Assembly (NCBI GenBank): GCA_015223015.1
Contig: JADFWK010000175.1
Span: 1 to 9,672 of the forward strand
Length of the DNA: 9,672 nt
Reading direction: 5' to 3'
Source of the DNA: Pseudomonadota bacterium
GTDB lineage: Bacteria; Desulfobacterota; DSM-4660; Desulfatiglandales; B25-G16
Below, in pieces: positions 6,490-9,672 of this stretch. The position numbers and the translations under genes were made by a program. Position 1 is the first letter of the stretch. Every line of letters begins with the position of its first letter. The notes below the pieces were generated by a model, which saw nothing but the letters and a program-made list of their open reading frames with translations, was not told where the DNA came from and searched no databases.

Positions 6490-7872
6490 TTAGTTCACAT
6501 CGAAGATTTTACCAGGGTTCAGGATCCCATTTGGATCAAAAGCGCTCTTTATTCTGCTCATAAGTTTCAAACCTGTCTGTGATATCTCCATACCAATGTA
6601 CGGTTTCTTGCTTATTCCCACTCCGTGTTCACCTGAGATTGTGCCTTTAAGATGAATGACAAGCTTGAGTATCTCTTTCAAGGCCTTATCTGCTTTTACT
6701 GCTTCATCCTTATCGTCTCTATTGAACATGATATTTACATGGATGTTCCCGTCTCCAGCATGTCCAAATGAAGGAATAGGTAAATCATGTTTCCGCCCGA
6801 TATCCGAAAGGCGTGTAACAAAATCGGCAAGGCAGCTCCTCGGAACAACCACATCCTGGTTAGTCTTGTGAGGTCTTAATTGTAGAAGGGATGGTGATAA
6901 ATTCCTCCGTGCCTTCCAGAGATCCTCTGCCTCCCCTTTATCCCTGGCAAGGCGAAATTCAACTGCTCCCATTTTCTGGCAGAGCGCCTCTATTTTCCTT
7001 ACATCTCTATCTATCAGGACTTGATCCCCATCCAGTTCTATCAAGAGGAGAGTCACATCACCTTTTGGGAGGTCAAGGTTAAGCTGGTCTCTAACACACT
7101 CAACTGATAGGCTATCCATGAACTCGATGGTCGTTGGGACAATCTTTTCCCTGATGATCATAGATACGCACCGTGCAGCAGACAATATGTCAGGAAAAAC
7201 AACCAGCATCGTTTTTTTCATGGCAGGTTTTGGGATAAGCCTGAGGGTAATCTCTGTAATGATTGCCAGGGTGCCCTCTGAGCCCACCATAAGTCTGGTA
7301 AGATCATAGCCCACAACGCCTTTAGCGGTCTGCACCCCCGTGGTGAGAATTTCACCCGTTGGCAGCACCACTTTTAGGGCAAGCACATAGTCCCTTGTTA
7401 CCCCATATTTTACCGCCCTTAAACCGCCGGCACACTCGGCTACGTTACCCCCTATGGTTGAAACATTCAGGCTCGCCGGATCAGGCGGATAAAACAGGCC
7501 CCGTTTTTCCACCTCTTCCTGCAGATGGCCGGTTATTACGCCTGGCTCCACCTTTGCTATCAAATTATCTTCATCGATCAGAAGAATCCGGTTGAATCTG
7601 TCCATTGCAACTACCAACCCACCTCGGACAGCAAGGGCGCCACCACTCATACCACTTCCAGCTCCCCGGGGTACAACGGGAAAGCGCTCCCTATTGGCGA
7701 GCTGCAAGATTCGGGATATCTCCCCTGCATCTTTGGGAAAAGCTACCACATCAGGCATAAATTGGTGTTGAGTTCCATCGTGGGAGTATGGGAGCAGATC
7801 TTCTGTCTTGATGAGGATATTCTTCTCACCAACGATATGAGTAAGTTTTGAGAGAGCTGATTTGGGGATCAT
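6490..7872 (-). CDS. glcD: FAD-linked 2-hydroxyacid oxidase/dehydrogenase, GlcD family
   Basis: This 460-residue flavoprotein is of normal GlcD length and belongs to the group oxidising glycolate, D-lactate or related 2-hydroxyacids. The N-terminal FAD-binding PCMH domain shows PRGAGSGMSGG (68-78), YPPDPAS (128-134), TIGGNVAECAGG (139-150) and YGVTRDYV (156-163). The C-terminal oxidase domain shows HAGDGNIH (371-378) and SGEHGVG (413-419), with the family's metal/substrate residues H371, H378, E415 and H416, and ends NPGKIF. Its ATG overlaps the recR stop codon (ATGA), so translation is probably coupled to recR. No GlcE, GlcF or LutA-type iron-sulfur partner is next to it; the electron acceptor may be encoded elsewhere, for example an electron-transfer flavoprotein. 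The substrate is not decidable from sequence. Confidence 0.9.
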   Translation of the reverse strand: MIPKSALSKLTHIVGEKNILIKTEDLLPYSHDGTQHQFMPDVVAFPKDAGEISRILQLANRERFPVVPRGAGSGMSGGALAVRGGLVVAMDRFNRILLIDEDNLIAKVEPGVITGHLQEEVEKRGLFYPPDPASLNVSTIGGNVAECAGGLRAVKYGVTRDYVLALKVVLPTGEILTTGVQTAKGVVGYDLTRLMVGSEGTLAIITEITLRLIPKPAMKKTMLVVFPDILSAARCVSMIIREKIVPTTIEFMDSLSVECVRDQLNLDLPKGDVTLLLIELDGDQVLIDRDVRKIEALCQKMGAVEFRLARDKGEAEDLWKARRNLSPSLLQLRPHKTNQDVVVPRSCLADFVTRLSDIGRKHDLPIPSFGHAGDGNIHVNIMFNRDDKDEAVKADKALKEILKLVIHLKGTISGEHGVGISKKPYIGMEISQTGLKLMSRIKSAFDPNGILNPGKIFDVN

Positions 7873-8474
7873 GAATCGCAGGGGGATCGGTTGTCTAGGG
7901 ATCGTTTCAAGGTCATGCTATCTATATATTTGAGGTCGCCGCCCAGGGGAATACCCAAGGCAATTCTTGTAATGCTTAAACCCCTTCCTTTCAGAAAATC
8001 AGTAAGATAGGAAGCTGTAGCCTCTCCTTCTACGGTTGGATTGAGGGCTAGTATAATCTCTCTGATGTCTTCCTTTTTCAGCCGTGACACAAGCTCAGAT
8101 ATGCGCAGATCTTCAACGCCAATACCGTCTAAAGGGGAAAGAACTCCTTGAAGGATATGGTATTTGCCCCTAAAGGCCTCTGATTTCTCAATGGCCAATT
8201 GGTCTCCAGGCCCTTCTATAACGCACAGAATGCCGTTTGCCCTTCTTTGATCGGTGCAAATGGGGCATGGGTCAGTATCAGTAAGATTGAAGCAGACAGA
8301 GCAGAATTTGATCTTTTCTTTTACGTCCAGGAGGCTCTGTGCCAGTCCCTCTGCGAGTTCCTTTGGACTTCTCAAAACGTAGAGGGCTAATCTCTCTGCT
8401 GATTTTTTTCCAATGCCGGGAAATTTACTGAATTGTTCGATTAATCTTCCGAGTGATGGAGGATAAACTGCCAT
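7869..8474 (-). CDS. recR: recombination mediator protein RecR
   Basis: This 201-residue protein has the usual RecR length and layout: a helix-hairpin-helix with FPGIGKKSAERLA (18-30), a four-cysteine zinc finger (C58, C61, C70, C73), and a Toprim domain beginning CVIEGPGD (84-91). SPLDGIGVEDLRI (113-125) and the C-terminal GGDLKYIDSMTL (178-189) are also conserved. RecR loads RecA at gaps and breaks with RecO and RecF. The start lies 10 nt after the ybaB stop with only a weak AGAG ribosome site, so ribosomes probably arrive from ybaB. ybaB-recR is a widespread pair, usually preceded by dnaX, which is not present here. Confidence 0.96.
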   Translation of the reverse strand: MAVYPPSLGRLIEQFSKFPGIGKKSAERLALYVLRSPKELAEGLAQSLLDVKEKIKFCSVCFNLTDTDPCPICTDQRRANGILCVIEGPGDQLAIEKSEAFRGKYHILQGVLSPLDGIGVEDLRISELVSRLKKEDIREIILALNPTVEGEATASYLTDFLKGRGLSITRIALGIPLGGDLKYIDSMTLKRSLDNRSPCDS

Positions 8475-8484
8475 AATTCAAACT

Positions 8485-8805
8485 CTATATTATGCCTGGT
8501 ATCTTGACTCCACCGGTCAACTGGGTCATCTCCTCACTGACCATTTGTTTTGCTTGAGACAATGCATCGTTGACTGCGGCCAAAACAAGATCTTCTAACA
8601 TTTCAACATCATCCGGATCCACTACCTCGGGATCAATCTTTATCGAAACGATTTCCTGTTTTCCATTTGCTACAACGGTAACCATTCCGCCTCCGGCGGA
8701 TGCCTCAACCGTCTTTTCACCTAACTCTTCTTGTAATTTTGCCATCTTCTCCTGAAGCTCTTGCGCCTTCTTTAGCAAATTACCCATATCAGGCAGCCCT
8801 TTCAT
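8485..8805 (-). CDS. ybaB: YbaB/EbfC family nucleoid-associated DNA-binding protein
   Basis: This small dimeric DNA-binding protein coats the nucleoid and is commonly encoded before recR. I place the start at 8805 (106 aa): from there it begins [20 protein letters not shown], like the MGNLMKQAQ start of E. coli YbaB. The upstream in-frame ATG at 8820 overlaps the ribosome site GGAGGT and has no site of its own. A long amphipathic helix (residues 8-33) is followed by the conserved turn [13 protein letters not shown] (36-48) and by [17 protein letters not shown] (58-74), both family hallmarks. The gene ends 10 nt before recR. Its promoter is not obvious. Confidence 0.94.
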   Translation of the reverse strand: MKGLPDMGNLLKKAQELQEKMAKLQEELGEKTVEASAGGGMVTVVANGKQEIVSIKIDPEVVDPDDVEMLEDLVLAAVNDALSQAKQMVSEEMTQLTGGVKIPGII

Positions 8806-8812
8806 CAACGTG

Positions 8813-8818
8813 ACCTCC
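8813..8818 (-). promoter_or_regulatory. ribosome binding site that fixes the ybaB start
   Basis: GGAGGT on the minus strand lies 7 nt before the ATG at 8805. It overlaps the longer-ORF ATG at 8820, which therefore cannot use it, so the shorter 106-residue product is favoured. Confidence 0.75.
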
Positions 8819-8850
8819 ATATAAATCCGTTAAACGGGTTGAAAGTTTTA

Positions 8851-8865
8851 TCCGCCCGTGGCGGA
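8851..8865. repeat. GC-rich palindrome upstream of ybaB
   Basis: TCCGCC and GGCGGA flank a 3-nt loop, a compact hairpin. On the minus strand AGTT and AACT extend the stem beyond a 3-nt bulge. A second short inverted repeat, CCGTT-A-AACGG (8828-8838), lies 12 nt away toward ybaB. The GC-rich stem resembles dispersed REP-like palindromes but only one copy is seen here. A T-run is absent. Confidence 0.45.
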
Positions 8866-8976
8866 AACTCATCGGCTGTTACTCGCCATCGACCTATACA
8901 CCTATCTAAAACGATGGAATAAGGGGGCTTTGGAGCAATACAGACGATTGAAAACACCAAGATCCTCTATGACCCA

Positions 8977-9159
8977 CTAATCGATCCCTCCATTATTCCA
9001 GTCCAGCATAAGGCACCAAAGCTCGGCCTTCTGTTCGATAGGGATTGACGAAGAGGGCTTTTGGGGCAGGGAAGGTGGCCCTTTTCTACCGCAGCCTGCT
9101 AATAATACGAGAAGTAGTACCAGAACAAGGAGGAGCCACAACACATTTCTTTTGGTCAT
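8977..9159 (-). CDS. small lipoprotein, LptM/YifL-like
   Basis: This 60-residue protein has a basic start (MTKR), a Leu/Val-rich hydrophobic segment (residues 6-20) and the lipobox LAGC with the lipidated Cys at 23. It continues CGRKGPPSLP (23-32), very close to the CGxKGPLxLP motif of LptM/YifL, which in E. coli assists LptD assembly at the outer membrane. A lipoprotein of this type often sits after argH and before lysA in proteobacteria. Here the ATG overlaps by 4 bp the stop of an ORF ending in an ArgH C-terminus, which supports the assignment, but no lysA follows. The last ~17 residues, with Trp and Cys, look unlike a typical LptM tail as far as I remember. Confidence 0.75.
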   Translation of the reverse strand: MTKRNVLWLLLVLVLLLVLLAGCGRKGPPSLPQKPSSSIPIEQKAELWCLMLDWNNGGID

Positions 9160-9365
9160 GTCTTTAGCTCTTGTTTTGCATTGTTTAGTGCATTTTTAAC
9201 TGTCTCTGACCCGGTGCCCCCATGAATATTTCTCCGCTCAATACACAGAGATGGATCTAGCCATCCGTATACATCATCGTCAATGAGGGGACTAAATCGT
9301 TTCATTTCAGCTGTGTCTAAGCCACCGGAGTAGGCCAGTACAATCTTTTTTACCTCTTGAGTCAT
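9156..9365 (-). pseudogene. argG-argH chimeric remnant (ArgG N-terminus joined to ArgH C-terminus)
   Basis: The 69-codon ORF is made of two arginine-biosynthesis genes. Residues 1-18 (MTQEVKKIVLAYSGGLDT) are the start of argininosuccinate synthase with its ATP-binding SGGLDT loop. From about residue 20, EMKRFSPLIDDDVY, CIERR and GGTGSETV match the C-terminal segment of argininosuccinate lyase. The join is near 9308-9314 and keeps the frame. Roughly 380 codons of argG and 400 of argH are missing by usual family lengths, so neither enzyme activity can remain. argG-argH-lipoprotein is a common gene order, which fits a single deletion of about 2.4 kb. An assembly or library chimera is equally possible: the join coincides with a CAGCTG palindrome (9308-9313). 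The ribosome site is weak (AAAGAG). Confidence 0.8.
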
Positions 9366-9427
9366 TTTTTCTCTTTCTGTTCGAGGTTGTTTGTCAAAAA
9401 ATGTTCTGTGGTTTCACTCGGGACGTA

Positions 9428-9574
9428 TCAGTTCAGTACTGAGCGCTGAATTCCACTAATAACAACAACGATGTCATCTGTGGTGAGTTCTCTCTCGGGC
9501 CGTTGCCGAAATCCCTTTTCACTTGGTCTAAAACGTTTCTTGATAAATCTAAGGCTCGCTCCAGGCGATGTCAA
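9428..9574 (-). CDS. doubtful small ORF, unknown
   Basis: From a TTG at 9574 a 48-codon frame reads to TGA at 9428. Its peptide is rich in charged residues and then hydrophobic (KKRFRPSEKGF, then TDDIVVVISGI), which looks more protein-like than random sequence. There is no usable ribosome site before the TTG. In a neighbouring frame a GTG at 9581 opens VSFDIAWSEP and stops; removing one C near 9558-9559 would join that frame to this one, so a frameshifted gene is possible. I do not recognise a family. The rest of 9366-9672 shows no clear gene; a good -35-like TTGACA lies at 9391-9396 but lacks a matching -10. Confidence 0.25.
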   Translation of the reverse strand: MTSPGASLRFIKKRFRPSEKGFRQRPERELTTDDIVVVISGIQRSVLN

Positions 9575-9672
9575 AACTCACCCTTAGGGCAGGGCCACGT
9601 CATAGTGAAACCTAACCTATTGAGTTTTAAGCTTCTTGCAGGGTATGGGTATCTTTTTTTTGGATTATGCCC

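Noticed and set aside
8821..8976. possible dnaX tail, lysA start or SRP RNA between lipoprotein and ybaB
   Set aside because: These are expected neighbours in other genomes, but translation in all minus-strand frames gives no DnaX or LysA sequence and the conserved SRP RNA tetraloop region is absent.

Overview
The window reads as a chromosomal stretch of an anaerobic, probably deltaproteobacterial (Desulfobacterota, Syntrophales-like) genome. That placement is inferred from the gene repertoire: a CoA-ester enzyme, a GlcD-type flavoprotein, an FmdB-like zinc ribbon, and an argG/argH/LptM-type lipoprotein arrangement. No rRNA or other taxonomic marker is present. Coding density is bacterial, most genes have Shine-Dalgarno sites, and all genes but one lie on the minus strand.

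Right to left, in the direction of minus-strand transcription. The right edge (9366-9672) is mostly non-coding, with one doubtful 48-codon ORF. Then comes a short ORF (9156-9365) that is a chimera: its first ~18 residues are the N-terminus of argininosuccinate synthase (ArgG) with the PP-loop SGGLDT, and the rest is the C-terminus of argininosuccinate lyase (ArgH). It overlaps by 4 bp a small LptM/YifL-like lipoprotein gene. After a 171-nt gap with hairpins comes a tight ybaB-recR-glcD cluster (10-nt gap, then a 4-bp overlap): nucleoid/recombination housekeeping genes translationally coupled to an FAD-linked oxidase. An FmdB-type zinc ribbon gene with its own good promoter follows, then a stand-alone GuaA-type ATP pyrophosphatase that lacks the glutaminase half.

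The middle (3297-5011) is the accessory part: about 700 nt of AT-rich DNA without a gene, then the only plus-strand gene, an McrA-like HNH endonuclease with an N-terminal putative modified-DNA-reading domain and an Arg-rich hexapeptide-repeat tail. It has an extended -10 promoter and ends at a 10-bp hairpin.

The left part (1-3296, minus strand) holds an enoyl-CoA hydratase/isomerase-family protein, a COG1237-type metallo-beta-lactamase-fold hydrolase with its own sigma70-like promoter, and a partial APC-family permease cut by the window edge. The hydrolase and permease are 42 nt apart and probably co-transcribed.

I found no CRISPR array, tRNA, rRNA, insertion sequence or integrase. The best leads are the in-frame argG/argH junction (real deletion or assembly/library chimera), the orphan GuaA-like ATP pyrophosphatase with altered substrate-pocket motifs, the crotonase that keeps an isomerase-type Asp but lacks both hydratase Glu residues, and the repeat-tailed HNH nuclease.
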